Assembly (NCBI RefSeq): GCF_042650645.1
Contig: NZ_JBHSBI010000001.1
Span: 496,001 to 560,000, forward strand
Length of the DNA stretch: 64,000 nt
Direction: 5' to 3'
From: Nonomuraea purpurea
GTDB lineage: Bacteria; Actinomycetota; Actinomycetes; Streptosporangiales; Streptosporangiaceae
The notes below the pieces were generated by a model, which had not been told where the DNA came from, searched no databases, and saw only the letters and a program-made list of their open reading frames with translations. The position numbers and the translations under genes are program-made. This document shows, piece by piece, positions 17,660-27,353 of this stretch. Positions within the stretch are counted from its first letter, which is position 1. Each line of letters begins with the position of its first letter.

Positions 17660-18714
17660 CCCCGGTAGGCGCCGCCGCCGCGCATGCTGACCAGGCCGGG
17701 CACGTCCGAGACCGAGCCGTATGTGGACATCGCGTACCGCACGCCCGCGATGATGTTGTCCACGGGGTTGTAGACGTCGCCGTGCCCCGGCAGCATGTAA
17801 GCGTTGAAGGTGGGCCTGATGGTCTGCATCAGGCCCATGGACGGATGGCCCGCCGCCGCGTTGGAATCCCAGTTGTTGATGGCGTGCGGGTTCCCCCCGG
17901 ACTCCTTCATGATGATCGTGTGGATGTCTCGGGCGTTCGACTGGTCCACGGATATGCCGTTCGCCCTGAGTACGGCGATCGCCTCGTTGATCCAGTCGGT
18001 GAGCCGGCCGGGCGGGAGCGGGCCGGTCGGCGGCGGGCTTCCCGAGCCGTGACCGCCACCTGAGCTTGACGTCTTGGCAGTCGCGGTCGAGCGCGGCCGC
18101 TGCTGGGCCGGCGACCAGGTCAGCGTCCGGCCGGGCGCGGGCGCGAACGGCTGCGTGTCCGGCTCGGCGACCTCGTTGCCGACGTTCGGCACCGCGCTGA
18201 GCGTGGTCTGGATGGCGCCCGCCGCGTTCGCCAGCTTCGTGCCGGTGGCGGCCAGGAGCTGGTCCAGCGCCGTGCGGGCCGAGCCGAGCGCGCCCTGCAT
18301 GCTCTGCAGGACCTGCGCGTCGGTGGGCCGAGGGTTCGCGTTGTACTGCTCCCGCGCGGCGGCGGCGTAGTTCCCGCAGATCTCCAGCGCCTGCGCCTCC
18401 GCGGAGCTCAGCGCCTGCGCGGCCGCGTCGAGGTGGCCCGCGCAGTCACCCAGCGCCTGCTGCAGCCGGTCGCCGCAGCCGGCCACCTTGCCCATGTAGG
18501 CGGCGAAGGCGTCGGCGCTGCCGCCCTGCCAGGCGTCACCGACCTCGGCCACCGCGGTGCGCACGGCGCCGGTGTGCTGCCGGCCGGTGCTCGCCGCGGT
18601 GCGCCACGAGCCGGCCGACGACGAGATCGCGCCCGGGTCGCCGACCAGCTTGAGAGCCCGATCGGCCAGCTCCGCCCCGCCCGGCACGGCCCTGACGTCG
18701 TCGATCGCGCTCAT
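17653..18714 (-). CDS. WXG-like domain fused to a lytic transglycosylase (SLT) domain
   Basis: 353 residues. The N-terminal ~140 residues are a helical hairpin with a WQGGSADAFAAYM turn (WXG type). A Ser/Gly/Pro-rich linker spans about 195-235. The C-terminal domain (~235-353) is a soluble lytic transglycosylase fold, with the catalytic Glu in IIMKESGGNP and the GLMQ motif. No Sec signal is present, so export through ESX is the natural inference. The protein would then cut peptidoglycan, either to let the apparatus cross the wall or as an effector. ATG 18714 overlaps the stop of the last mini-ORF, whose 3' end supplies AAGGAGG. Confidence 0.85.
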   Translation of the reverse strand: MSAIDDVRAVPGGAELADRALKLVGDPGAISSSAGSWRTAASTGRQHTGAVRTAVAEVGDAWQGGSADAFAAYMGKVAGCGDRLQQALGDCAGHLDAAAQALSSAEAQALEICGNYAAAAREQYNANPRPTDAQVLQSMQGALGSARTALDQLLAATGTKLANAAGAIQTTLSAVPNVGNEVAEPDTQPFAPAPGRTLTWSPAQQRPRSTATAKTSSSGGGHGSGSPPPTGPLPPGRLTDWINEAIAVLRANGISVDQSNARDIHTIIMKESGGNPHAINNWDSNAAAGHPSMGLMQTIRPTFNAYMLPGHGDVYNPVDNIIAGVRYAMSTYGSVSDVPGLVSMRGGGAYRGY

Positions 18715-18776
18715 GCGGCCTCCTTCGTCGGCCTCATGATTGCTTGCTTATTGATGACCTCGACAAGCTCGCTCAT
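18711..18776 (-). CDS. Mini-ORF D, 21-residue coupled peptide
   Basis: Fourth and last mini-ORF of the array in reading order. The peptide begins MSELVEVINKQ and ends RPTKEAA. Its stop overlaps the ATG of the transglycosylase gene, and its last codons contain AAGGAGG, which serves as that gene's ribosome binding site. At nucleotide level it is identical to the two preceding copies. Confidence 0.55.
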   Translation of the reverse strand: MSELVEVINKQAIMRPTKEAA

Positions 18777-18838
18777 GCGGCCTCCTTCGTCGGCCTCATG
18801 ATTGCTTGCTTATTGATGACCTCGACAAGCTCGCTCAT
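18773..18838 (-). CDS. Mini-ORF C, 21-residue coupled peptide
   Basis: Third mini-ORF in reading order, identical to its neighbours. It is joined to both by ATGA overlaps, with an AAGGAGG at its 3' end that precedes the next ATG by four bases. Confidence 0.55.
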   Translation of the reverse strand: MSELVEVINKQAIMRPTKEAA

Positions 18839-18900
18839 GCGGCCTCCTTCGTCGGCCTCATGATTGCTTGCTTATTGATGACCTCGACAAGCTCGCTCAT
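18835..18900 (-). CDS. Mini-ORF B, 21-residue coupled peptide
   Basis: Second mini-ORF in reading order and first of the three identical copies. Its ATG overlaps the stop of the diverged copy A, and its stop overlaps the ATG of copy C. Codons such as ATC AAT AAG CAA GCA are far less GC-biased than those of normal genes here. Confidence 0.55.
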   Translation of the reverse strand: MSELVEVINKQAIMRPTKEAA

Positions 18901-18953
18901 GCGGCCTCCTCCGTCGGCCTCATGATTCCTTGCCTATTGATGAGCTCGCTCAT
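18897..18953 (-). CDS. Mini-ORF A, 18-residue diverged copy
   Basis: First mini-ORF in reading order. It reads MSELINRQGIMRPTEEAA, that is, the same start and end as the others with a three-codon deletion and several substitutions. The frame and both ATGA overlaps are preserved despite the divergence. Its ATG overlaps the stop of the 92-residue gene upstream. Confidence 0.55.
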   Translation of the reverse strand: MSELINRQGIMRPTEEAA

Positions 18954-19228
18954 GTGCGGACCGCGGCGCCGTCGGCGGCGGCGACCGTGCGCTCGACGGC
19001 GTCCAGGGCGCGCTCGACCCCCTCCAGACGGCTGCCCAGGGTCTTGGCCGCCAGCTCGGAGACCCGCGCCAGGTCCGCCACCGCCGAGACCATGGCAGAC
19101 GACCCGGTCACGTCCGCGAAGGCCGCCGCGTCCGGGGTCTGCCCGGTGAGACCGGCGAAGGCGCCGGACGCCGACTTGGCCGCCGCGGCGCACCCGTCCA
19201 GCGCGTCGCGGTGGAACTTGAGCACCAT
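18950..19228 (-). CDS. Small helical WXG-like protein
   Basis: 92 residues from ATG 19228 with GGGGGG just upstream. It is Ala-rich and predicted all-helical, with a Gly-containing break after ~25 residues (GAFAGLTGQTPDAAAF). The size and helicity match WXG-like ESX partners, although no strict WXG triplet is present. It is the first gene of the unit that continues through the mini-ORF array into the WXG-transglycosylase, so it may be that protein's secretion partner. Confidence 0.65.
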   Translation of the reverse strand: MVLKFHRDALDGCAAAAKSASGAFAGLTGQTPDAAAFADVTGSSAMVSAVADLARVSELAAKTLGSRLEGVERALDAVERTVAAADGAAVRT

Positions 19229-19239
19229 GCATCCCCCCG

Positions 19240-20259
19240 TTATCGCCGGAACAGTTCCAGCAGTTCTTCCGCCCGATGGGTGCGGGCGATCCACACCTCG
19301 CGCCCTCGGCGCTCCCGCGTGATCAGCCGCCCGGCGCGCAGCCGGTCGCAGTGGTAGGTGAGGCCGCTGGGCGCGATCTTCATGTCGGTCGCCAGCATGG
19401 ACATCGTCATGGGCTGGTCGAGCGCGCAGAGCAGATCCGCTCGGACCGGGCCCACGAGCGCCGACAACTCGTCCACGGCGGGCGCGACGGGCTTGCGCCA
19501 CAACGAGTCCGCGCCAGGGACGGGGTAGGCGATCCACACCGCTTCGGGGTGGTCCAGGCTGACGATCACCGCGTCCCTGCCGGCCAGCATCGGCACCAGG
19601 ACGATCTTCCTGTTGCCCAGCTCGTAGGTGCTGGACTCCACGTCGGAGATGAGCAGGCCGCGCCGGCCGTAGGAGATGCGCTCGCTGAGCGAGCCGAGCA
19701 GCAGTTCGGGACCGCCACGCACGGCGGTGATGCCGACCCGCTCGATCTCCCTGTCGAGCAGCGGCCTGGCGCGTTTCCACAGGGGTTCGGTGGTGTTCCA
19801 GACCTCGGAGAGCGCGCTGGCGTAACCGCGCATCCAGCGGCCGGGCCGGTCGGCGGCCGACCGCCAGTGCGGTGGCGGGGTTCCCGGGCCGAACGCCTGC
19901 TCAAGATCCTTGATCAGGTTGTCGGACGGCGTCTCGTGCAGCACCTGGATCTGGGTCTGCACCGTGACGTCGCCGCTGACGGGGGCCTGCGGGACGAGGC
20001 AGTCGGGCGCGACCGAGCGCCCCGGTGCGGCCAGCGGCTTGACGGCCTCATGGCCGAGCGGCCCGACACGCGAGGCGATCGCCCGCCGCCACAGCTCGGG
20101 CAGGCCGCGACGGCGGCCGGCGAGGGCGTCGCTGATCATCGCAAGGGCGGTCAGGTTGGGAGAGATCGAGATGAAAAGCTGTGGTGTGGAGCGCACGCGC
20201 AGTTCGCTCCACACGTCGGTCCGTGTTACTTGGGCCCCCACAGGTAGGACTGTAGACAT
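19240..20259 (-). CDS. Winged-helix (ArsR-like) transcriptional regulator
   Basis: 339 residues. A poorly characterised N-terminal ~240 residues precedes a C-terminal winged-helix DNA-binding domain (about 255-335), with the recognition-helix region MKIAPSGLTYHCDRLRAGRLI and wing RERRGREVW. Such proteins are annotated as ArsR-family regulators in actinomycetes. ATG 20259 is the longest reasonable start; the 222-bp upstream spacer (20260-20481) is rather AT-rich and presumably holds its promoter. Its target is unknown. The ESX unit starts 12 bases downstream of its stop. Confidence 0.75.
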   Translation of the reverse strand: MSTVLPVGAQVTRTDVWSELRVRSTPQLFISISPNLTALAMISDALAGRRRGLPELWRRAIASRVGPLGHEAVKPLAAPGRSVAPDCLVPQAPVSGDVTVQTQIQVLHETPSDNLIKDLEQAFGPGTPPPHWRSAADRPGRWMRGYASALSEVWNTTEPLWKRARPLLDREIERVGITAVRGGPELLLGSLSERISYGRRGLLISDVESSTYELGNRKIVLVPMLAGRDAVIVSLDHPEAVWIAYPVPGADSLWRKPVAPAVDELSALVGPVRADLLCALDQPMTMSMLATDMKIAPSGLTYHCDRLRAGRLITRERRGREVWIARTHRAEELLELFRR

Positions 20260-20481
20260 TGATCACATGGCCGGATGAATGCTTCAACGATGCTCGAAAC
20301 ATCCGTATGTGGATGATCTACGACCTACGTAATGCGAACGCTTCTTGCTTCGAAGGTACCGATTCGCTCTGGGGTCAAGTCCATGACATGTCCTCTTTGG
20401 GCTGCTGTGTTGGCTTTCGCCGGTAACCTAGGGCCCTCCACTAACTTCTGACTTAAAAGCCCCTTACAGCCCACTGATCAC

Positions 20482-21114
20482 TCAGCTCCGCCAGACCACC
20501 GGCTCCTTGCGGTAGTCGTCGCTGTCGAACTTGGCGCCCACGATGTCCACGTCGGGCTGCGCGCCGGTCAACCTGCAGCTCATGAACTGGGCGCCGGCCT
20601 GGGCGAAGTCCTTGGGCGCGCTCTCCCGCTTGCAGTCGCCCAAGCTCCCGGTCAGCACGGCGCCCGTGCCCCGGCCGTCCGCGGTCACCGGCGAGAGCAG
20701 CGGGCTGGAGCTGAAGGAGTGGTCGGCGCCGTCGACGTTCTCAACGCGGAAGCGGATGAACCAGGGCGTGATGCCCTTGGCCCGCTCGCCGTACTGGCGC
20801 TGCAGCTCGGCGGGGTCACCGGCCTCGACGGCGGTGACGGTGATGCCGATGGGGCCCTTCCTGGACGGCACCACCGCGCGCTCGCCGATCTTGAGCTGCG
20901 TCCCCGGCGCGGTCGTCTTGACGGAGGCCGGCTCCGCGTTGTCCTGCTCTGGAGCACTCTCCTGCGCCGGGGTGCTCTTGTCCGGCTCGGGCGGCGCGGC
21001 GGGCCCACTGGACTGGGCGGGCGCCTCGGCGCTGGTCTGGCCTGGAAGCGTCGTGCCGCATCCGGAGATCGCGATGGCGGTTGCGCCCAGAACTCCTATC
21101 AGTGCTCGTCGCAT
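20482..21114 (-). CDS. Putative lipoprotein with a DUF4352-like domain
   Basis: 210 residues from ATG 21114, which gives a classic lipoprotein signal (MRRALIGVLGATAIAISGC), with the lipobox Cys at residue 19. An in-frame ATG at 21141 would only add charged residues before it. A Pro/Glu/Ser-rich linker leads to a beta-sandwich-like domain (GERAVVPSRKGPIGITVTAV, then FIRFRVENVDG) similar to DUF4352-type extracellular domains. Lipidation and surface location are predicted. The partner is unknown. Confidence 0.75.
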   Translation of the reverse strand: MRRALIGVLGATAIAISGCGTTLPGQTSAEAPAQSSGPAAPPEPDKSTPAQESAPEQDNAEPASVKTTAPGTQLKIGERAVVPSRKGPIGITVTAVEAGDPAELQRQYGERAKGITPWFIRFRVENVDGADHSFSSSPLLSPVTADGRGTGAVLTGSLGDCKRESAPKDFAQAGAQFMSCRLTGAQPDVDIVGAKFDSDDYRKEPVVWRS

Positions 21115-21221
21115 GGCCACCGAATCATGGGTCGTGAACATGCTTGTCGATACTCGGGCACAGTGAGCGGAAAGTCGATGACACAGACTCCACGATCTCT
21201 TGACCGACAGTGCACTGCGCG

Positions 21222-21803
21222 TCAGCCGGTCGCTTCCTCCTCCGCTTGGGGGTCGTCGGCGACCGCCACGCCCGTCGCCTCCTCCGCCAGTGCGGCCAGG
21301 CGCCGTTCGGCGCTCTCGACCACCTGCAGGTCGGCCTTGATGTGCGCGACGGCCGCGTCCACCAGCAGCGCGACCAGGGGGCTCGCCGCGCTCTCCCGCC
21401 GCAGCCTGGTCAGCCCCGCCAGGTCCGACAGGTACGCCTGCCGCTGCGCCCGTGTGAACTCCTCCAGCGTGCCGGGCCCCAGCCGGGTGGCGGCCAGCAG
21501 CTTGAGGAACAGTTCATCGCGGAAGCCTCCGGCGCGCACGTGGGGGGTGCTCGCCCAGCCGGTGAGTTCCTCCGCGCCGGTGCCGGTGAGCTGGTAGAGC
21601 GTCTTGTCGGGGCGGTCGCTCTGGGCGACGTGGCTGCGGACGACGTGCCCGTCCCTGACCAGGCGGTCGAGAATCTGGTAGAGGTGTCCGATGTTGAGCC
21701 CGCCCCATTGGGGGCCGATGGCCGCCTCGAAGCGGGTCTTGAGTTCGTACCCGTGGCTGGGGCCGTCGGCGAGCAGGGCGAGAACGGCATGACTTAGCGG
21801 CAT
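21222..21803 (-). CDS. PadR family transcriptional regulator
   Basis: 193 residues from ATG 21803; the track allows an earlier start but MPLSHAVLALLADGPSHGYEL is the family's normal opening. The winged-helix domain (residues 1-85) includes GPQWGGLNIGHLYQILDRLVRDGHV, followed by a C-terminal dimerisation helix region. The gene lies divergent to the ABC exporter and a PadR-type operator sits between them. It most likely represses the exporter and itself until a ligand is bound. Confidence 0.9.
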   Translation of the reverse strand: MPLSHAVLALLADGPSHGYELKTRFEAAIGPQWGGLNIGHLYQILDRLVRDGHVVRSHVAQSDRPDKTLYQLTGTGAEELTGWASTPHVRAGGFRDELFLKLLAATRLGPGTLEEFTRAQRQAYLSDLAGLTRLRRESAASPLVALLVDAAVAHIKADLQVVESAERRLAALAEEATGVAVADDPQAEEEATG

Positions 21804-21828
21804 ATGTCGATCATTCCCTAAATTGTCG

Positions 21829-21848
21829 CAATGTACGAGCGTACATTG
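21829..21848. promoter_or_regulatory. PadR operator
   Basis: A 20-bp inverted repeat with 9-bp arms (CAATGTACG and CGTACATTG) around AG. It contains ATGT-8N-ACAT, the known PadR-family consensus. It sits just upstream of the transporter start and 25 bp from the padR ATG, so binding could block both promoters. A further half site (CAATGTAT) follows at 21852. Confidence 0.85.
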
Positions 21849-21865
21849 TGGCAATGTATATCGGC

Positions 21866-22563
<698 letters not shown>

Positions 22564-22567
<4 letters not shown>

Positions 22568-25326
22568 TCCGGCTGGCCGCCGCGCAGCTCAGGCACCGGG
22601 CGGGGCGCGCCCTGGTGCTGCTGCTCGGGATCCTGGTGGCCGCGACCGGGTTCAGCGTCCTGACCGGCACCGCGCGCACGCAGCAGCTGGAGATCGTGGG
22701 CACGGTGAGGGACAACTACCGTGCGCAGTACGACCTGCTCGTCCGCCCCAAAGGCTCCGTCACCGCCATCGAGCGCGAGACCGGCATGGTCAGGTCCAAC
22801 TACCTGTCGGGCATCCACGGCGGCATCACCCTCGACCAGCTCGCCACGATCAAGAAGCTCGACGGCATCGAGGTCGCCGCGCCGATCAGCATGATCGGCT
22901 ACTTCACCGGCAGCGGCACCGTGCAGGTGCCGGTGACCGACGCGCTCGGCGAGGGCGAGCGCACCCTGTTGCGGGTGGAGCGCACCCGCGTGGCCGACCG
23001 GGGGCTCACCAAGATCCCCCTTTCCCCGCACTACCAGTACCTCACCCACCGTCCGCTGACCTTCACCTTCGAGGAGGGCGACAAGCTCGACCTCACCACC
23101 GAGAACCTGGGCTCCGGGAAGGAGGTCAAGCTCGGCAGGTCGCTGACCTGGCCGCGCCCGCGCACGGACGACCCCTTCGACCGGGGCCCCACGACCGACG
23201 CCTGGTCCACCCGCAGCGGCAAGGGCGAGGGCATGGCGCTACCCTGGGGCAAGGGCGCGCCCAGGAAGGGACAGGCCATGGTCGAGGTCTCCCAGGAGTT
23301 CCCGCTGCTGCTCGCCGCGATCGACCCCGAGGCGGAAGCCAGGCTGGCCGGGCTGGACAAGGCGGTCGTGCTGGGCGACTACCTCGGCGGCAAGGCGGCG
23401 CTCACCAAATGGGACGTCCCCCTGCTCGCCACCAGCCGGCCGATGATGGACCAGAGCGAGGAACTGGTCGTCAGCAGGCTGCCCGCCGAAGCGGCCAAGA
23501 TGGTGGCCGACGGCGCGCCCGCCGCCGAGCTCAGGTCCTACCTCGACTCCCACAAGGGCACCGAGGTCAAGAAGGTGAGTCTGGAACCGGACCAGTTCTT
23601 CGAAGACCTCCTTGACACGTGGACGAACCAGGGCAAACAGCTCGACAGGAACGTCTTCTCGCCTCTCACCCGCTACTGGACGGCCGGCCCGGTCGACTAC
23701 CGGCGGGACGCGGTGGGCAGGCTCACGCCCGAGCGGGTGACCAACCCGGACAAGATCTGGCAGCAGCCGAGCAAATGGTCCGAGGGCGCGCCCATCGGCT
23801 CGGCCGACGCCCAGTTCCGCCCGCTGACCATGCGCCCGCTGGCCACCGGCATGAACGGCGAGGACGGGCTCGGCGGGCCGCTGATGATGAAGCTCATGGG
23901 GCGCTTCGACGCCACCGAACTGCCCGGGTTCACCGAGCTGTCCAAGGTGCCGATGGAGACCTACAACCCGCCGTCCGTCACCGCCGCCGACGCCCGCACG
24001 GGCGGACTGCTCGGCGGCGAGAAACTGCTGCCCACCGACAACGTGGCGGGCTACCTGCAGGCACCGCCGCTGCTGCTCACCGACCTCGGCGGCATGGCCA
24101 AGATCGCCGGCCGCGACAAGAAGGGCCCGCTCACGCAGGCGCCGCTGAGCGTGGTCAGGATCAGGGTCGCCGGCGTGACCGGGCCCGACCCCGTCAGCAG
24201 GGAGCGCATCTCCGAGGTGGCCCGCCAGATCGTGGCCGCCACCGGTCTGGAGGTGGACATCACGATGGGCGCCTCCCCGTCGCCCGTCACCGTCGACCTG
24301 CCCGCCGGCTCCTACGGCCGGCCCGCGCTCGCCCTGCGCGAGGACTGGGTGAACAAGGGCGTCGCCTACCGCATCCTCGACGCCGCCGACCGCAAGTCGG
24401 TGGTGCTGTTCGTGCTGATCCTGGCCGTGTGCGGGCTGTTCGTGCTGAACGCCGCCTCCGCCGTGGTCCGCACCAGACGGGCCGAGCTGGGCGTGTTGTC
24501 GTGCCTGGGCTGGTCGCGGCCGAAGGTGTTCGGCGCGGTGTTGTGGGAGGTGGGCGCCGTCGGGCTCGTCGCCGGGCTGCTGTCGGCGGCGCTCGCCGTG
24601 CCGCTGTCGTCGTGGTTCGGGCTGCAGGTCTCGCTGCCCCGCGCGCTGCTGGCCGTGCCCGCCGCGCTCGTGCTCGCGCTGGCCGCGGGGGCGGTCCCGG
24701 CGTGGCGGGCCTCGATCGTGCCGCCCGTCGCGGCGGTACGCGCCTCGGTGCGCGCCCCGCGCAGGGCCGGCTCGCCGCGCGGCGTCACCGGGCTGGCCCT
24801 GGCCGGTTTGACCAGGGTGCCGGGGCGCACGCTGCTCGGCGCGGCCACGCTCATGGTGTGCGTCTTCGCGCTCACCGTCCTGCTCGCCGTGACCTACGGC
24901 TTCAGCGGCCGGGTCGTCGGCTCCCTGCTCGGGGACGCCATCGTCGTCCAGGCCAGAGCGGCGGACTACGCGGCCATCGCGGTCATGTTCGCGCTCGGCG
25001 CCCTGGCCGTGGCCGACGTGCTCTACCTGGGAGTACGCGAACGCGACGCGGAGCTGGCCACGCTGCGTGCCACCGGCTGGCCGGGGCGGGCGGTGACCCG
25101 CCTGGTGTTGTCGGAAGGCGTGGTCATCGGGCTGCTCGGCGGGCTGGCGGGCGCGGCGGCCGGAATCGCCGCCGCGGTCGCGCTGGCGGGCGAGCTGCCC
25201 GTGGTCGTGATCACGGGTGCGCTGGCCGCGGCGGGGGCCGCCGTGCTGCTCGCCGTGCTCGCCTCGGCGGTGCCCGCGGCGGTGGCAGGACGGCTGCGGC
25301 CGGCGTCCGTGCTGGCTCGGGAGTGA
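22564..25326 (+). CDS. ABC transporter permease, FtsX/MacB family
   Basis: 920 residues from ATG 22564, overlapping the ATPase stop. It has an N-terminal membrane helix (~13-32), a large extracytoplasmic domain (~40-600), a three-helix FtsX core (~610-720) and a second FtsX set near the C-terminus (~750-915). This two-core layout with a long ectodomain is usual for actinomycete exporters of peptides or lipids. PadR control suggests induction by a small hydrophobic or phenolic compound or a drug. The substrate is unknown. Confidence 0.9.
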
Positions 25327-25511
25327 CGCCCTTGCACCCGAGAACAAAGGATCCATGCCCGGGACAGGGGGTTTTTCCTACGGTGGCCGATTGGGGCCAC
25401 TGGCTTGCGGGCCCTCGACGATGGCAGGCTGCCCGCATCCGCTCCGGTCCTCCTGCGAATGGGTGGCCGGCGTGGAAGGTCCGCAGTGTTTCATCGGAAG
25501 GAGCGCAGTAG

Positions 25512-25700
25512 ATGACTCAAGACGCCAACCGCGTCGCGGCCAAGCGCATCAACGACCACGTGGAGCTCTTCCACCTGGACAACCCGGACTCGGTGCTGGA
25601 TGTTCCGCGCCGCGACTGGGAGGCGTTCACCACGGCGGTCAAGTCAGGTGCGTTCGACCTCGAGACGCTCAACCGGCAGGCTCAGGAGAGCCTGGCCTGA
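25512..25700 (+). CDS. Small conserved-looking soluble protein
   Basis: 62 residues from ATG 25512, with a strong GGAAGGAG ribosome binding site. It is charged and helical (VAAKRINDHVELFHLDNPDSVLDVPRRDWEAF, shown here in part only by VPRRDWEAFTTAVKSG). The DWEAF...VKSGxFD pattern recalls the small DUF397-type proteins of actinomycetes, but the match is not firm. A strong hairpin terminator follows 25 bp later. Confidence 0.7.
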   Translation: MTQDANRVAAKRINDHVELFHLDNPDSVLDVPRRDWEAFTTAVKSGAFDLETLNRQAQESLA

Positions 25701-25724
25701 CCTTCCCCTGTAACACCGCATGAA

Positions 25725-25760
25725 GAGGCGCCCGCTCCCGCGCAGGGGAGCGGGCGCCTC
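25725..25760. terminator. Bidirectional hairpin terminator
   Basis: A perfect 15-bp stem (25725-25739 with 25746-25760, GAGGCGCCCGCTCCC and its complement) and a 6-nt loop. It lies between the convergent small-protein and haloperoxidase genes. There is no T-run, as is common in high-GC actinomycetes. Confidence 0.85.
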
Positions 25761-25769
25761 CCGCGCTCG

Positions 25770-27197
25770 TCAGCCCCGGCCCGTCCAGTAAGCCTTGGCG
25801 CGCTCCCAGGCTGCGCCGCCGACCGCGCGCCCCAGCGTGCGGCCCTGCAGGTCGCCGGCCTTGAAGTGGATGCCGCCGTACCTGCGCGACATCCCAGCCT
25901 GGTCGGCCGCCTCGGTGAAGGTGTTCCAGCGCAGCGTCACGTCCTGCGCGGGCGTGACACCCGGCTCCACCTGCGAGGCCCCCTTCGCGACCGTCGCCTG
26001 TTCGCCGAAGGCGTCGCCGCCGGTGAAACGCTTGAGCACCTCGGCCGCCGCCGCGCTGAAGGTGCTGTGCCCCGAGACGTACTCGGCGAACGGCGGCGTC
26101 GGGAACGTCGATGCCTGGTAGGGCACCCACGAGGCGCCGTCGACCGTCCGCCCGCCCCACGTCGGGATCCGCTGCCCCCGGTAGAGGTGGCGGATCGCGG
26201 TGATGGGCCGCGCCGAGTCGTGGTCGCGCTTGACCTCCCACGAGGCGATGCCGGCGTCCATGACGGATCCGGCCAGCGCGAAGAACATCTTCACGTCCTG
26301 GTCCAGGGTGTGCCGGTCGCGTGCCGAGATCCGCTGCGCGAACAGGGACCAGTGGCCGGGCGGCGTCTCGCTGCTGGGGCCGTCCGCCCAGTACTCGGCG
26401 ATCGCCTTCTGCTTGTCGGTCAGCGCGGCCGTCACCGACACGATCTCCGCGGACTGCGCGCCGAACCCGGGCGAGCCGTACGGGACGGGCGCGGGCACGG
26501 CGTCGGCGAGCGAGCGGGCGGAGCCGCTGAAGGAGGCCACCTGGCCCCAGTGCGGCGCGAGGAACGGCGGCGTGACGACCGCGCCCGCCCGGTTGACGAA
26601 CGTCAGCGGCGCCCACCGGCCGGGGTCGTTCAGCGTGGTCAGCGGCTCGGCGACGACCACCGGGGCGTTGACGGGCGCGTATCCGGTGGTGTCGGCGTAG
26701 CCGCCGAGCTGGTTGGAGCCGTCGGCGTGCCGCTGGTCGAGCACCGCCCCGCACGCGCTCACCCCGACCTGGGCGGGCCGGCTGGACGGGTTGGCCGGGT
26801 CGTAGCCCAGCTCGGCCATCAGCGCGTCGAACCCGGCCCGCTGCGCGGGATACAGGTCGACCGCCGCCAGGTGGGCGGCGAAGCTGATCGCCTCGTTCTT
26901 GTTGGCCTCGGTGCGCTCGGAAGCGGGCCTGCGCAGCGAGCCGCCGAGCCGGGTGCCGACGGCGACCGCGTCGTAGGCGGCCCACGCGTCATAGGCGCAG
27001 GTGTGCACGATCGCCAGGGCCCTGGCCACCATGGGCGGCCCCAGCGTGCCGGTGCGGATCGCCGCCAGCAGCGCCTCGTTCCACCTGACCGCCACGGTGG
27101 GCCCCGCGGCGGCCTGCGCGGGTGCGGCGGGCAGGATGAGCGCGATCATCGTCGTCAGGGCGACCGCCGTCGCGCATAAGGATCGTCGTACGGACAT
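25770..27197 (-). CDS. Secreted vanadium-dependent haloperoxidase / PAP2-like enzyme
   Basis: 475 residues with a Sec signal (MSVRRSLCATAVALTTMIAL..., cleavage near AQAAA). The three phosphate/vanadate-binding motifs of the PAP2-haloperoxidase superfamily are all visible: KRDHDSARP (K and R), EYVSGHSTF (SGH) and SRRYGGIHF followed by D (R and H). The length and motif spacing fit vanadium-dependent haloperoxidases rather than short membrane phosphatases. ATG 27197 is preceded by GAGGAG. Whether it halogenates or is a phosphatase cannot be told from sequence. Confidence 0.88.
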   Translation of the reverse strand: MSVRRSLCATAVALTTMIALILPAAPAQAAAGPTVAVRWNEALLAAIRTGTLGPPMVARALAIVHTCAYDAWAAYDAVAVGTRLGGSLRRPASERTEANKNEAISFAAHLAAVDLYPAQRAGFDALMAELGYDPANPSSRPAQVGVSACGAVLDQRHADGSNQLGGYADTTGYAPVNAPVVVAEPLTTLNDPGRWAPLTFVNRAGAVVTPPFLAPHWGQVASFSGSARSLADAVPAPVPYGSPGFGAQSAEIVSVTAALTDKQKAIAEYWADGPSSETPPGHWSLFAQRISARDRHTLDQDVKMFFALAGSVMDAGIASWEVKRDHDSARPITAIRHLYRGQRIPTWGGRTVDGASWVPYQASTFPTPPFAEYVSGHSTFSAAAAEVLKRFTGGDAFGEQATVAKGASQVEPGVTPAQDVTLRWNTFTEAADQAGMSRRYGGIHFKAGDLQGRTLGRAVGGAAWERAKAYWTGRG

Positions 27198-27353
27198 GCG
27201 ATGTCTCCTCGTGTCTCACGGGCCCCCGTGTGCCCAACAGGAGGAGACGATGCCATATTCGAACACATGATCGATCTAGCCGCAAGGCTACAGTCATCTC
27301 CCCGAAATTCCGGCGGACCGCGGTCTGGTTTCCGGATGTTTCGGAGCCGGCGA

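Larger units (their letters stand above)
18711..18953 (-). repeat. Tandem 62-bp repeat array (three perfect units plus one diverged 53-bp unit)
   Basis: Start codons lie at 18953, 18900, 18838 and 18776 and the following gene starts at 18714, so the pitch is 53, 62, 62 and 62 bp. Each 62-bp unit is exactly a 22-codon ORF (66 nt) minus the 4-nt ATGA overlap. GC content is about 50 percent against the ~70 percent surroundings. The repeats have no unique spacers, so this is not a CRISPR array. A related single copy lies at 35407-35472. Confidence 0.95.

Noticed and set aside
18711..18953. CRISPR array
   Set aside because: The repeats are directly adjacent with no unique spacers, and each unit is an ORF; no cas genes nearby.
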